Below, one piece after another: positions 28,741 to 36,629 of a stretch of 64,000 nt of DNA. Made by a program: the position numbers and the translations under genes. Numbering within the stretch: position 1 is the first letter of the stretch; each line of letters opens with the position of its first letter. The notes beneath the pieces were generated by a model, which saw only the letters and a program-made list of their open reading frames with translations, searched no databases and was not told the origin of the DNA. Location: the NCBI RefSeq assembly GCF_003944715.1, contig NZ_RWIT01000004.1:62001-126000 (forward strand), read 5' to 3'. Origin of the DNA: Hymenobacter rigui (GTDB taxonomy: Bacteria > Bacteroidota > Bacteroidia > Cytophagales > Hymenobacteraceae).

Positions 28741-30424
28741 GGCGGTGGTCGGCTAAGTCGGTGATGCAGCCGTGGCTGGCGTCGCTCACGGTGCGGATGT
28801 ATTTCAGCAGCACGCCCTGGCTGACCGGGGGCGCGGGCTGCTGCCACTGCTGGCGGCGCAGGGCCAGCAGCTCGTCGCTCAGGGCCACGTTCATGGTATT
28901 GGCGGCGGCGTCCAGCGTAATCCAGTCGTCGTTTTCCACCAGGGCCAGCGGGCCGCCGTCGTAGGCCTCGGGGCTCACGTGGCCGATGACGAAGCCGTGG
29001 GTGCCGCCCGAAAAGCGGCCGTCGGTTAGCAGGGCCACCTTGTCGCCCAGCCCGGCCCCGATGATGGCCGACGTGGGCTTGAGCATCTCGGGCATGCCCG
29101 GCCCACCCTTGGGCCCCACGTACCGAATGACGACTACGTGGCCCGGCTGAATCAGGCCCTGCACAATGCCCTCGTTTAGCTCCTCTTCCGAGTCGAACAC
29201 GATGGCCGGGCCGGCGAAGCGGGTGCCTTCCTTACCGGTAATCTTGGCCACCGCGCCCCGGGGAGCCAGGTTGCCGTACAGAATCTGAATGTGGCCATCG
29301 GGCTTGATGGGGTTGCTGGCGGGGCGCAGAATGTCCTGGTCGGGACCCAGCGGGGCCACGTCGGCCAGGTTTTCGGCCAGGGTGCGGCCCGTTACGGTCA
29401 GCAAATCCCCATGGAGCAGGCCGGCGTTGAGCAGGGTTTTGAGCACGGCCGGCACCCCGCCTCGGGCCGAGAGGTCCTCCATCAGGTACTTGCCGCTGGG
29501 TTTCAGGTCGGCCAGCACCGGCGTCCGGTCGCTCACGGCCTGGAAATCTTCGAGCGTGAGCTGCACGCCGGCGGCGTGGGCAATGGCTATGAGGTGCAGC
29601 ACGGCGTTGGTGGAGCCGCCCAGCACGGTAGTCACCACCATGGCGTTTTCGAAAGCCTCGCGCACCAGAATGTCGCGGGGCTTGAGGTCCAGCTCCAGCA
29701 GGCGGCGCAGGTACGCGCCGGTGCTGCGGCACTCCTGCTGCTTCTCGGCGCTTTCGGCCGGGGACGACGAGGAGTAGGGCACGCTCAGACCCAGCGTTTC
29801 GATGGCGGCGGCCAAAGTGTTGGCCGTGTACATGCCCCCGCAGGCTCCCGGGCCCGGGCAGGCGTTGCGGATGATGCCGCGGTAGTCCTCGTCCGAAATC
29901 CGGCCCTGTAGTTTCTGCCCGTAGGCCTCAAAGCACGACACAATGTTGAGCTGCTGCCCCTTGAACGTGCCGCCCCGGATGGTACCGCCGTACACCATCA
30001 GGCTGGGGCGGTTGAGGCGGGCCATGGCAATGAGGGCCCCGGGCATGTTTTTGTCGCAACCCACCACGCAGGCCAGGGCGTCGTAGTTGTGGGCCCCGGC
30101 CATGGCCTCAATGGAATCGGCAATGATTTCCCGCGACACCAGCGAGTAGCGCATGCCCGGCGTGCCGTTGGTGATGCCGTCACTGATGCCGATGGTGTTG
30201 AAGCGCAGGCCCACCAAGTCCTGCTCCTGCACGCCCTGCTTCACCGCGTCGGCCAGCTGGTTGAGGTGCATGTTGCAGGTGTTGCCCTCGAAGCCCGTGG
30301 AGCAGATGCCCACGAACGGCTTGCGCAAATCGGCCTCCGCAATGCCGGAGCCAATCAGCATGGCCTGCGAGGCCGGCAGACTGTCATCCTGGGTGTAAAT
30401 GCGGCTGTATTTGTTGAGGGCCAT
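28697..30424 (-). CDS. ilvD: dihydroxy-acid dehydratase
   Basis: This 575-residue Fe-S dehydratase of the IlvD/Edd family makes the 2-oxo acids of valine and isoleucine. The Fe-S cysteines are seen in [23 protein letters not shown] and [32 protein letters not shown] and the C-terminal EALELDA-like region are also present. The ATG at 30424 is the only sensible start. Degenerate AATGTGC repeats lie just upstream. The 3' end overlaps ilvB by 44 bp. Confidence 0.96.
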   Translation of the reverse strand: MALNKYSRIYTQDDSLPASQAMLIGSGIAEADLRKPFVGICSTGFEGNTCNMHLNQLADAVKQGVQEQDLVGLRFNTIGISDGITNGTPGMRYSLVSREIIADSIEAMAGAHNYDALACVVGCDKNMPGALIAMARLNRPSLMVYGGTIRGGTFKGQQLNIVSCFEAYGQKLQGRISDEDYRGIIRNACPGPGACGGMYTANTLAAAIETLGLSVPYSSSSPAESAEKQQECRSTGAYLRRLLELDLKPRDILVREAFENAMVVTTVLGGSTNAVLHLIAIAHAAGVQLTLEDFQAVSDRTPVLADLKPSGKYLMEDLSARGGVPAVLKTLLNAGLLHGDLLTVTGRTLAENLADVAPLGPDQDILRPASNPIKPDGHIQILYGNLAPRGAVAKITGKEGTRFAGPAIVFDSEEELNEGIVQGLIQPGHVVVIRYVGPKGGPGMPEMLKPTSAIIGAGLGDKVALLTDGRFSGGTHGFVIGHVSPEAYDGGPLALVENDDWITLDAAANTMNVALSDELLALRRQQWQQPAPPVSQGVLLKYIRTVSDASHGCITDLADHRHVPEPAASVRASLA

Positions 30425-30731
30425 GCGGGGGAATGTGCAGAATGTGCTGATGTGTAAAATGTGCTGAATGTTGCCAGCACGTCATGCTGAGCCTTGGGAA
30501 GCAGCTCTACCGCTTCGTTCGGGCGGGTTGCCTCACCCCCCGGCCCCCTCTCCAGGGGGAGAGGGGAAGCCAGACGATTGGTGGGGTAGGCAGACGGGTT
30601 GGTGGTTGTAGAGACGCGACACTTCGCGTCTCGGCGTTGCTGATGTTGTGTGTAAAGAGGATGGATCAGTTGCTTTGGTGTCGAAAACGCTAGTTTCTAG
30701 GTTCTTACTTCTGGATTCTAAGCTCTCAGTT
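30425..30731. other. 307-bp gap between ilvE and ilvD, repeats only
   Basis: The gap holds degenerate AATGTGCTGA-type tandem repeats at 30432-30472 and a solo half copy of the GTCATGCTGAGC family at 30480-30520. A CCCCCTCTCCAGGGGGAGAG hairpin follows at about 30542-30564, then a solo GAGACGCGACACTTCGCGTC copy at 30608-30632. An AT-rich run of TTCTAGGTTCTTACTTCTGG-like imperfect repeats lies at 30690-30760. No gene is seen. Confidence 0.7.
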
Positions 30732-31634
30732 CTAGGCTCTCACCTCTAACCTCTCCGTTCTAACCGACTGGCCCGTGACCAGCGCCTGATAGTGCTGGGC
30801 CAGCATGCCGCCGATAGTTTGCTGGAAGGGGCGCTCGAACACCACGTCATCTATCGAGGCCACGCCGATAACCTCGGCGGCGGTGCCGGTCATGAAGGCG
30901 GCTTCGGCGGTGCGCAGTTCCTCGGGGCCGAAAAAACGCTCCGTGACGGTGATGCCGGCCTCACGGGCTAAGTCGATGATGGTGTTGCGGGTGATGCCGC
31001 GCAGGATGCTGCCGGCTGGGGGCGTAACCAGCTCCCCGTCGCGCTCAAAGAAGAAATTGGCCCCGGGACCTTCGGCGACGTGGCCGTGCATGTCCAGCAG
31101 CAGGGCCTCGTCGTAGCCCCGGCCTTTGGCCTCGGTGCTGGCAATGATGGAATTAACGTAGTGCCCCGCCACCTTTGCCTCAATGGGCACGGCCTTGGGG
31201 TTGGGCCGCTCGTAGGGCGAGACGGTGAGGCGCAGGCTTTGGTCGCCGAGGTACTTGCCCCATTCCCAAACGGCTACCAGCACGTTGCTGGTGCTGGCCG
31301 CCTTCAGGCTCATGTTGGGCGCGCCGGCAAACACCAGCGGCCGGATGTAGGCGTCGGTCAGGTCGTTGCGCTCCAGCACCTCGTAGCTGATGCGGGTGAG
31401 CTCCTCCACCGAGTACGCCAGCGGCAGCCCGATGGCCCGGCAGGAGTAGTGCAGGCGCTCAAAATGCTCCTCGGCCTTGAAAATGCGCGGCCCGGCCGGC
31501 GTGCTGTAGGCCCGAATGCCCTCAAACACGGCGTAGCCGTAGTGCAACGACTGGGCATACACGCCGCAGGTAGCCTGCGCGGCCGGAACAAATTCGCCAT
31601 CCAGGAAGGCAACGGTGTCAGCGGAATAATACAT
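30732..31634 (-). CDS. ilvE: branched-chain amino acid aminotransferase
   Basis: The ATG at 31634 gives a 300-residue fold-type IV PLP transaminase, the last step to valine, leucine and isoleucine. It begins MYYSADTVAFLDGEFVPA and has LHYGYAVFEGIRAYSTPAG. The PLP lysine is near 153 in IEAKVAGHYVNS, then come ASTEAKGRGYDEALLLD and the GPGANFFFERDGELVTP segment, followed by GSILRGITRNTIIDLA. The first gene of the cluster, it is separated from ilvD by repeats and may have its own promoter. Confidence 0.95.
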   Translation of the reverse strand: MYYSADTVAFLDGEFVPAAQATCGVYAQSLHYGYAVFEGIRAYSTPAGPRIFKAEEHFERLHYSCRAIGLPLAYSVEELTRISYEVLERNDLTDAYIRPLVFAGAPNMSLKAASTSNVLVAVWEWGKYLGDQSLRLTVSPYERPNPKAVPIEAKVAGHYVNSIIASTEAKGRGYDEALLLDMHGHVAEGPGANFFFERDGELVTPPAGSILRGITRNTIIDLAREAGITVTERFFGPEELRTAEAAFMTGTAAEVIGVASIDDVVFERPFQQTIGGMLAQHYQALVTGQSVRTERLEVRA

Positions 31635-31753
31635 GAGCAACGAAAACGGGAGTAAGAACGAAGCACCACAAGGCCGGCCGGCCGGGGGGGAAGTCAGGAC
31701 CGGCTGGCGGCCCTGCTCTTGCCCCCCGCGGTCCGCACGGCCGCCTGCCGGAG

Positions 31754-31942
31754 TTAGCGGAGCAGGAAGGGAAAGGTCAGACCCAGACGAGCCGGGACTT
31801 GGTTTGATTCTATTCGGGCCAGGGCGTAGCAGCGGTGCACGGCGCAGCCTGCCGGGGCCGCGCTCAACATGGTGGCGCGCCAGCCGGCTTGGGCGAGGTT
31901 GGAAAATAGTGTGGCCCAGGAGGTGGAGAATTGCGCTGACAT
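31754..31942 (-). CDS. possible small hypothetical protein
   Basis: A 62-codon frame (ATG at 31942) reads MSAQFSTSWATLFSNLAQAG and ends LGLTFPFLLR. It has no known domain and no clear ribosome site, and the local base composition is not decisive. It could be a real small gene or a chance frame in the 455-bp gap between ilvE and the divergent gene at 32090. Apart from this frame, that gap holds a self-complementary CCGGCCGGCCGG tract at about 31675-31686 and an AT-rich palindrome at 32021-32049. Confidence 0.28.
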   Translation of the reverse strand: MSAQFSTSWATLFSNLAQAGWRATMLSAAPAGCAVHRCYALARIESNQVPARLGLTFPFLLR

Positions 31943-32020
31943 GGCATCTTTACGGCTGAATGATGCCGGCAAGTACCATCGTCGGGCAGGCGTTCAAAAA
32001 CTTTTTTCCGCCGGGTGTAC

Positions 32021-32049
32021 TATTTCTAAAAAATGATTTTTTAGAAATA
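32021..32049. promoter_or_regulatory. AT-rich palindrome, possible operator
   Basis: The arms TATTTCTAAAAAA (32021-32033) and TTTTTTAGAAATA (32037-32049) are perfect complements around a 3-base centre. It lies 40 bases before the ATG at 32090, in an otherwise GC-rich genome. This looks like a regulator-binding dyad, although a hairpin terminator cannot be excluded. Confidence 0.45.
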
Positions 32050-32089
32050 AGTAGTTGTATAACAGTTTATTGTGTTTTAGTCTAGTACA

Positions 32090-33634
32090 ATGCCCAACGA
32101 AAGTACCGACCCGGTTTTCCAGCTGATTAAGTCGCTGACCCGCACTGAAAAGCGGCACTTCCGCCTGTTTGCCAACCGCCAGGGCTCCACCGAGGGTCTG
32201 AAGTTTCTGCAGCTTTTCGATGCCCTCGACGGGCAGGAACGCTACGATGAGGAGCGGGTGCTAGCCCAGGTGCCGGCCATCAAAAAAGTACAAGTAGCCA
32301 ATCTCAAGGCGAACCTGTACCGGCAGCTGCTCTCCAGTTTGCGCATGTACCACGCCGGCCACAACCTCGATATTCAGCTGCACGAGCAGCTGGATTTCGC
32401 CCGGGTGCTCTACAACCGGGGCCTCTACCAGCACAGCCTGCGCATGCTGGAAAAAGTGAAAGCCACGGCGCTACAGGCCGAAATGCGCCATATTGTGCTG
32501 CTAGCCCTGGAGTTTGAGAAGCTCATCGAAGGCCAGTACATCACGCGCAGCATCCGGGGCCGGGCCCGGCAGTTATCCGACGAAGCCACCGATACCGTGG
32601 CGCACGTAGGCCGGGAGCATGCCCTGTCGAACCTGGCGCTGCGCATGTACGGGCGCTACCTCAAAATCGGGCATACCCGTAACCAGCAGGATTATGAGAA
32701 GATAACGGCCTATTTCCGCCAGGATCTGCCGCCGCTGGACCCGCGCGAGGCCAGCTTTTTCGAGCAGCTGTACTACTACCAGGCCCACGTGTGGTACTAC
32801 ACCATCACCCAGAACTTCCGGCAGTGCTACCGCTACGCCCAGAAGTGGGTGGATTTGTTTGCCCACAACCAGCTCATGTGCGAGCAGCAGCCCATGCTCT
32901 ACCTCAAAGGCGTGCACAACGTGCTGGTGACTACCTACAACATGCTGTACTACAGTCGGTTTGCGGAGGTATTGGGCCAGCTGGAAGCCTACGCCGCCGA
33001 CCCCGACCGGCGCAGCAACCCCAACCTCGACGCGCTGCTGTTCCTGTACCTGTACACCAACCGGCTCAACGGCTACTTCATGCGGGGCGAGTTTACGGCC
33101 GGCCTGCAGCTGGTGCCCGAGCTGCTGGAAAACCTGGACCGGTTCCGCCTGCAGCTCGACCTGCATCGACGGCTGGTATTCTACTACAAAATTGCCAGCC
33201 TGTACTTCGGCAGCGGCAAGCCCGAGCAGGCCATTGAGTACCTGGAGAAAGTCATCCAGTTTAAGGAATCCAGCCTGCGCGAGGACATCCAGTGCTTTGC
33301 CCGCATCCTCAACCTGATTGCCCACTACGAAGCCGGCCGCGACGAAGCCCTGGAGTACCAGATTCGCTCCGTGTACCGCTTCCTGGGCAAGATGAACGAC
33401 CAGCAGCAAATGCAGGAGGCTATTTTTCGGTTTCTGCGCAACCTGGGCGGCATTGCTCCCTTCCAGCTCAAGGATGCGTTTATCAAGCTGAAAGACCAGC
33501 TGATCCGCATTGCCGAAAACCCCTATGAGCGGCGGCCCTTCCTGTACCTCGACATTATTTCCTGGCTGGAAAGCAAAATCGAAAATGTGCCCGTGCAGGA
33601 CATTATTCGCCGCAAGTTCAGCCGGTTGAAGTGA
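32090..33634 (+). CDS. conserved hypothetical TPR-like protein
   Basis: This 514-residue soluble protein is made of helical repeats resembling TPRs along its length (for example LYNRGLYQHSLRMLEKVKAT, YYQAHVWYYTITQNFRQCYR and KPEQAIEYLEKVIQFKESSL). It has a conserved-looking N-terminal LIKSLTRTEKRHFRLFANRQ block and a basic C-terminus (IIRRKFSRLK). There is no signal peptide or membrane helix. Proteins of this shape recur in Bacteroidetes without a known function. A protein-binding scaffold role is plausible but inferred only from the repeats. The AT-rich palindrome upstream suggests local regulation. Confidence 0.8.
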   Translation: MPNESTDPVFQLIKSLTRTEKRHFRLFANRQGSTEGLKFLQLFDALDGQERYDEERVLAQVPAIKKVQVANLKANLYRQLLSSLRMYHAGHNLDIQLHEQLDFARVLYNRGLYQHSLRMLEKVKATALQAEMRHIVLLALEFEKLIEGQYITRSIRGRARQLSDEATDTVAHVGREHALSNLALRMYGRYLKIGHTRNQQDYEKITAYFRQDLPPLDPREASFFEQLYYYQAHVWYYTITQNFRQCYRYAQKWVDLFAHNQLMCEQQPMLYLKGVHNVLVTTYNMLYYSRFAEVLGQLEAYAADPDRRSNPNLDALLFLYLYTNRLNGYFMRGEFTAGLQLVPELLENLDRFRLQLDLHRRLVFYYKIASLYFGSGKPEQAIEYLEKVIQFKESSLREDIQCFARILNLIAHYEAGRDEALEYQIRSVYRFLGKMNDQQQMQEAIFRFLRNLGGIAPFQLKDAFIKLKDQLIRIAENPYERRPFLYLDIISWLESKIENVPVQDIIRRKFSRLK

Positions 33635-33659
33635 AATGGTGAAGTTGTGAAATTGAAAG

Positions 33660-33807
33660 AACGTCATGCTGAGCTTGCCGAAGCATCTCGCGTGCTGAAG
33701 CATCTCGCGTGCTGAAGCATCTCGCGTGCTGAAGCATCTCGCGTGCTGAAGTTGCAATGGTAAACCCAACGAAGCGGTAAAGATGCTTCGGCAAGCTCAG
33801 CATGACG
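33660..33807. repeat. GTCATGCTGAGC inverted repeat with internal 4 x 17-bp tandem
   Basis: The outer arms begin at 33662 (GTCATGCTGAGCTTGCCGAA) and end at 33807 as the reverse complement. Inside lie four exact copies of AGCATCTCGCGTGCTGA (33682-33698, 33699-33715, 33716-33732, 33733-33749). The repeats are contiguous with no spacers. The element sits in the gap after the gene ending at 33634, and a second, unpaired repeat (GTCAGCACGCGAGATTCCTC) follows at 33826-33862. Confidence 0.88.
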
Positions 33808-33870
33808 GTTAGTTTGGCAACGTCAGCACGCGAGATTCCTCGCTCCGCTCGGAATGACGTTCTTTCAACT

Positions 33871-34707
33871 TCACCACCGCACTAGCGGCATCCCGCGCAT
33901 GGCTTGGATGAACAGGGCGGTAACGGCACTTACGTACACGGCCGTGCCTACCCAAGTGAGCAGGCCGGCGTGGCGGGGCTGCCAGTGGCTGAGGGCCCAG
34001 CCCAGGAGCGGTAGCGCCTGCAAGGCGTGCATACCCAGGAAATGGGCCAGGCGCAGGTCGCCGGCGCGGGTGCTCCAGCCGAGGCCGGGCAGGCCGGGGC
34101 CGCCGTCGGGGGCACCCACGGTGTGCTGGCCCAGCCGGATCATGACGCCGCCCAGCACCGAGCCCACCAGAAACACCAGCAGCCCCAGCCGCACGCCCCA
34201 CACGTAGCCCGCCGGGCCGTGGGGCTGGTAGTGCCACACCAGGTACACGGCCCAGATGGTAGCCAGGGTATTTACCAAAATAAACGTGCCCATCAGCCCA
34301 AATACCAGCCCGTCGAAGGCAGAAGTGGTGTTGTAGTGCGAGGTAGTGCCCCGGGCCGCCTGCACGAAGATGCAGGCCATTTCCACCACCATGCTCAGGG
34401 CCGCCGCTATGCTGACGAGGCGCACGGCCCCGCTGGCCGGGGCCGGCAGGTCGGCCAGCAGCCAGCCCAGCGTCCAGAGGTAGAGCAGGCCGGAAAGGGC
34501 GAATTTGGCCGGCTTCACCCAGGCAGGAACACCCGTTATCAGGCGCTGATCCAGAAACAGCATGACCAGTGCCAGTAGCAGCAGCCCCACGTGCAGCCAG
34601 CCGCTCCAGGCCAGCACGGGGTTGGCGCGGTGCAGCACGCGCAACCAGGTAGAAACGGGCATCAACGCCGCCAGCGCAGCCGTGGGCAGGGGTAGGGTAG
34701 CCGACAT
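33871..34707 (-). CDS. multipass membrane protein, unknown function
   Basis: The ATG at 34707 gives 278 residues, MSATLPLPTAALAALMPVST, with about seven or eight hydrophobic helices. HVGLLLLALVMLFLDQR, LSGLLYLWTLGWLLADL and GLLVFLVGSVLGGVMIRL are clear ones. Charged loops (LDQRLITGVPAWVKPAKF) recall conserved Bacteroidetes membrane proteins. No catalytic motif is recognised. It lies 11 bases downstream of the ABA4-like gene on the same strand, so the two probably form an operon. Confidence 0.75.
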   Translation of the reverse strand: MSATLPLPTAALAALMPVSTWLRVLHRANPVLAWSGWLHVGLLLLALVMLFLDQRLITGVPAWVKPAKFALSGLLYLWTLGWLLADLPAPASGAVRLVSIAAALSMVVEMACIFVQAARGTTSHYNTTSAFDGLVFGLMGTFILVNTLATIWAVYLVWHYQPHGPAGYVWGVRLGLLVFLVGSVLGGVMIRLGQHTVGAPDGGPGLPGLGWSTRAGDLRLAHFLGMHALQALPLLGWALSHWQPRHAGLLTWVGTAVYVSAVTALFIQAMRGMPLVRW

Positions 34708-34718
34708 GATAAGAAGTA

Positions 34719-35180
34719 TTAATAAGGAAGAACCGAAGCAGAGACTGTGGCCTCGCGGCCGTAGAAGCGCCGCACCAGGGCATACAGCAGCAGCCCCACC
34801 GGCCCGAACAGAAACGTGAGCAGTAGGCAGGGCACCAGCAGCAGGTGCGGCACGCCGCGCTGCCGGGCATCCCGGCTTTCCCAGATGCCCAGGCACAGAT
34901 CAAAACACAGGTAATGCACCCAGCCCGCCAGCAGCGCCCAGGGGTTGCGGAACAGTGCGGCCACGTCGGCAAGGGTGCTGAAGCCACCTTCCTGAGCGTG
35001 CGCCCCCAGGTAGTGGCTGCCGATGAGCAAGGCGTAGCAGCCGGCCAGCACCAGGGGCAGCGCACCGCTGAGTACCAGCCGTTGGGTTATGCGCCAGCGC
35101 GGAGCCAGCACCAGCAGGGCCCAGCCCAGCAAGGCCACGGGGTTGGCTAGGGAAAACAGAAAATCAGGAGTGAGGGTCAT
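34719..35180 (-). CDS. ABA4-like family membrane protein (DUF4281)
   Basis: The ATG at 35180 gives 153 residues and four membrane helices. It carries the ABA4-like pattern: LFRNPWALLAGWVHYLCFDL, CLGIWESRDARQRGVPHLLL and VPCLLLTFLFGPVGLLLYAL. Plant ABA4 is needed for neoxanthin formation, and bacterial homologues have been linked to carotenoid ring chemistry, but the reaction of this one is not established. In a pigmented Hymenobacter-like organism a carotenoid role is reasonable. No crt gene is in the window. Confidence 0.78.
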   Translation of the reverse strand: MTLTPDFLFSLANPVALLGWALLVLAPRWRITQRLVLSGALPLVLAGCYALLIGSHYLGAHAQEGGFSTLADVAALFRNPWALLAGWVHYLCFDLCLGIWESRDARQRGVPHLLLVPCLLLTFLFGPVGLLLYALVRRFYGREATVSASVLPY

Positions 35181-35321
35181 GCGCCGCGTGGTTGGTTTGG
35201 TGCTGTAAACATGCACGAAACCCCGTAATCGGCCCGCACAAAACCCGGTGAAGCGCCGTTGTGGCAAGCTGAAACGGTGCTCTGCCGGGGGCGAAACAGC
35301 AACTACTGCCGCGCCTGCCCG

Positions 35322-35329
35322 TACCTTTG
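35322..35329 (+). promoter_or_regulatory. Bacteroidetes -7 box (TACCTTTG)
   Basis: TACCTTTG at this position is an exact TAnnTTTG. It lies 5 to 20 bases before the GTG 35334 or TTG 35349 start of the next gene, so it argues against the longer frame from 35259. A -33 box is not obvious. Confidence 0.4.
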
Positions 35330-35333
35330 GGCC

Positions 35334-36029
35334 GTGGAAGCTGCTTGTTTGCGTACTGTATTGGTTGGGTTGGGGCTGATTGTGGCCCCGGCCGCAGCCC
35401 TGGCTGGCCCAGCTGCGACTGGCACCGATGACAGCACCTTCGTGCGGCAGTCGCACCGGCGGGCAGTATTTCAGTTTGACCAGCGGTTCTCCATTCTTAA
35501 CGGCAAAGTGGTGGGCATCAATGGGCTGAAAGGCGGCATTGAATGGCGCGGACGCTGGCGGGCGGGTCTGGGCGTGTACCGCCTCTCAGGCGGCGTGCCC
35601 ACCCGCATTCCGCAGCCGCTGGAGTTTCCGGCCGGTACCCGCGACGAAGTGCGGTTTCGGTACCTGGCTGCCTATGGCGAGTACGTGTTCATCGGCAACC
35701 GGCGCTGGGAGCTGAGCGCCCCGCTGCAACTGGGCCTTGGTAACTACTACACCAAATACTACTTCCCGGACGGGGGCGTGCTGCGTACCAACCGGCAGGT
35801 GCTCTACATGGTAGAGCCCTCCGTGGCGGCCCACTACCGCGTATTTCGGTGGGTTGGGCTGGGGGCGGGCACCGGGTACCGGCAGGTATTCGCCTCCGGC
35901 GAAAAGCCCGAAGACCAGATCAGCGGCTACATCTTTTTCGGCCGCGTCAAGCTGTTTCTCGGCGACTTCATCAAAGTAGTGCGCGGCCACGAGCGGCTGT
36001 TTTCGCAGCGCGGACTGGATCAGCACTAA
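35334..36029 (+). CDS. exported hypothetical protein, likely outer-membrane barrel
   Basis: There is no ATG start. GTG at 35334 or TTG at 35349 (RTVLVGLGLIVAPAAALAG after it) both put a signal peptide first. The mature part is rich in alternating aromatic and polar residues (RAVFQFDQRFSIL, RYLAAYGEYVFIGNRRWELS, LQLGLGNYYTKYYF, GYIFFGRVKLFLGDF), typical of a small beta-barrel. It resembles conserved exported Bacteroidetes proteins of unknown role. A TACCTTTG promoter box lies just upstream and a terminator just downstream. Confidence 0.7.
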   Translation: MEAACLRTVLVGLGLIVAPAAALAGPAATGTDDSTFVRQSHRRAVFQFDQRFSILNGKVVGINGLKGGIEWRGRWRAGLGVYRLSGGVPTRIPQPLEFPAGTRDEVRFRYLAAYGEYVFIGNRRWELSAPLQLGLGNYYTKYYFPDGGVLRTNRQVLYMVEPSVAAHYRVFRWVGLGAGTGYRQVFASGEKPEDQISGYIFFGRVKLFLGDFIKVVRGHERLFSQRGLDQH

Positions 36030-36033
36030 ATTT

Positions 36034-36088
36034 AAAAGGAGGTAAATCCACACGTCGGTGTTTCGACTTTGTGGACCTACCTCCTTTT
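36034..36088. terminator. bidirectional intrinsic terminator
   Basis: Arms 36034-36052 and 36070-36088 pair with few mismatches (AAAAGGAGGTAAATCCACA and its complement), with A- and T-runs at either edge. It lies between the plus-strand gene ending at 36029 and the minus-strand gene ending at 36114, and can serve both. Confidence 0.7.
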
Positions 36089-36113
36089 TGGGGTTGATAA
36101 CCTGAGAAATGCT

Positions 36114-36548
36114 TTACCGCGGTGCGGCAATACCCTTGGCCGATAACGGCCGGCGCAGCACGTAGCGGCGCACATATTCGCTGGGCTCTCCTTTACTGTA
36201 GTTGATGGGCTGCTCCAGAATCTGCACAATTTCCCAACCCCGGCTACCCATGTAGTTGATGGCGCTGATGGTGGTGGCGAATACCTGAATTTTGCCGGCC
36301 TCGCGCACTACCTGTTCCGAGCCGCCCAGCTTCTCATAGCCGTAGCCGAAGTCCACGTAAATGTCGCCGGACTTCTCTTTCTCGGGCTTGCCCACGTTCA
36401 CGAAGCCCGTGCGCATCAGCTCACAGAACTCGTAGCGAACCGGTTCCGGCGCGGCCGGGCGCGGGGGCGGGGTGGACTGGGCGCGGGCCTGGGTAGTACC
36501 GCCTGCCAGCCCGGCGGCCAGCAGCAACGTGGCGAAGATCTTTTTCAT
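36114..36548 (-). CDS. exported hypothetical protein
   Basis: The ATG at 36548 gives 144 residues with a signal peptide (KKIFATLLLAAGLAGGTTQA). A Pro-rich linker and a compact domain follow (EFCELMRTGFVNVGKPEKEK, DIYVDFGYGYEKLGGSEQVV, NYMGSRGWEIVQILEQPINY). The central part is reminiscent of small conserved Bacteroidetes domains, but I do not recognise a family. No cysteine pair is present. The upstream ATG-less frame to 36620 is not supported. Confidence 0.68.
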   Translation of the reverse strand: MKKIFATLLLAAGLAGGTTQARAQSTPPPRPAAPEPVRYEFCELMRTGFVNVGKPEKEKSGDIYVDFGYGYEKLGGSEQVVREAGKIQVFATTISAINYMGSRGWEIVQILEQPINYSKGEPSEYVRRYVLRRPLSAKGIAAPR

Positions 36549-36629
36549 GGTGGTGAGTGGTTGGGGGCGAAAAGTGCGCAAAGAAAGCGGGTTGTACACC
36601 CCGGTCAGGAGAATGTACAACCCGCCGGT

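Noticed and set aside
33682-33749. CRISPR array
   Set aside because: The four 17-bp units are contiguous without spacers and no cas gene is present.
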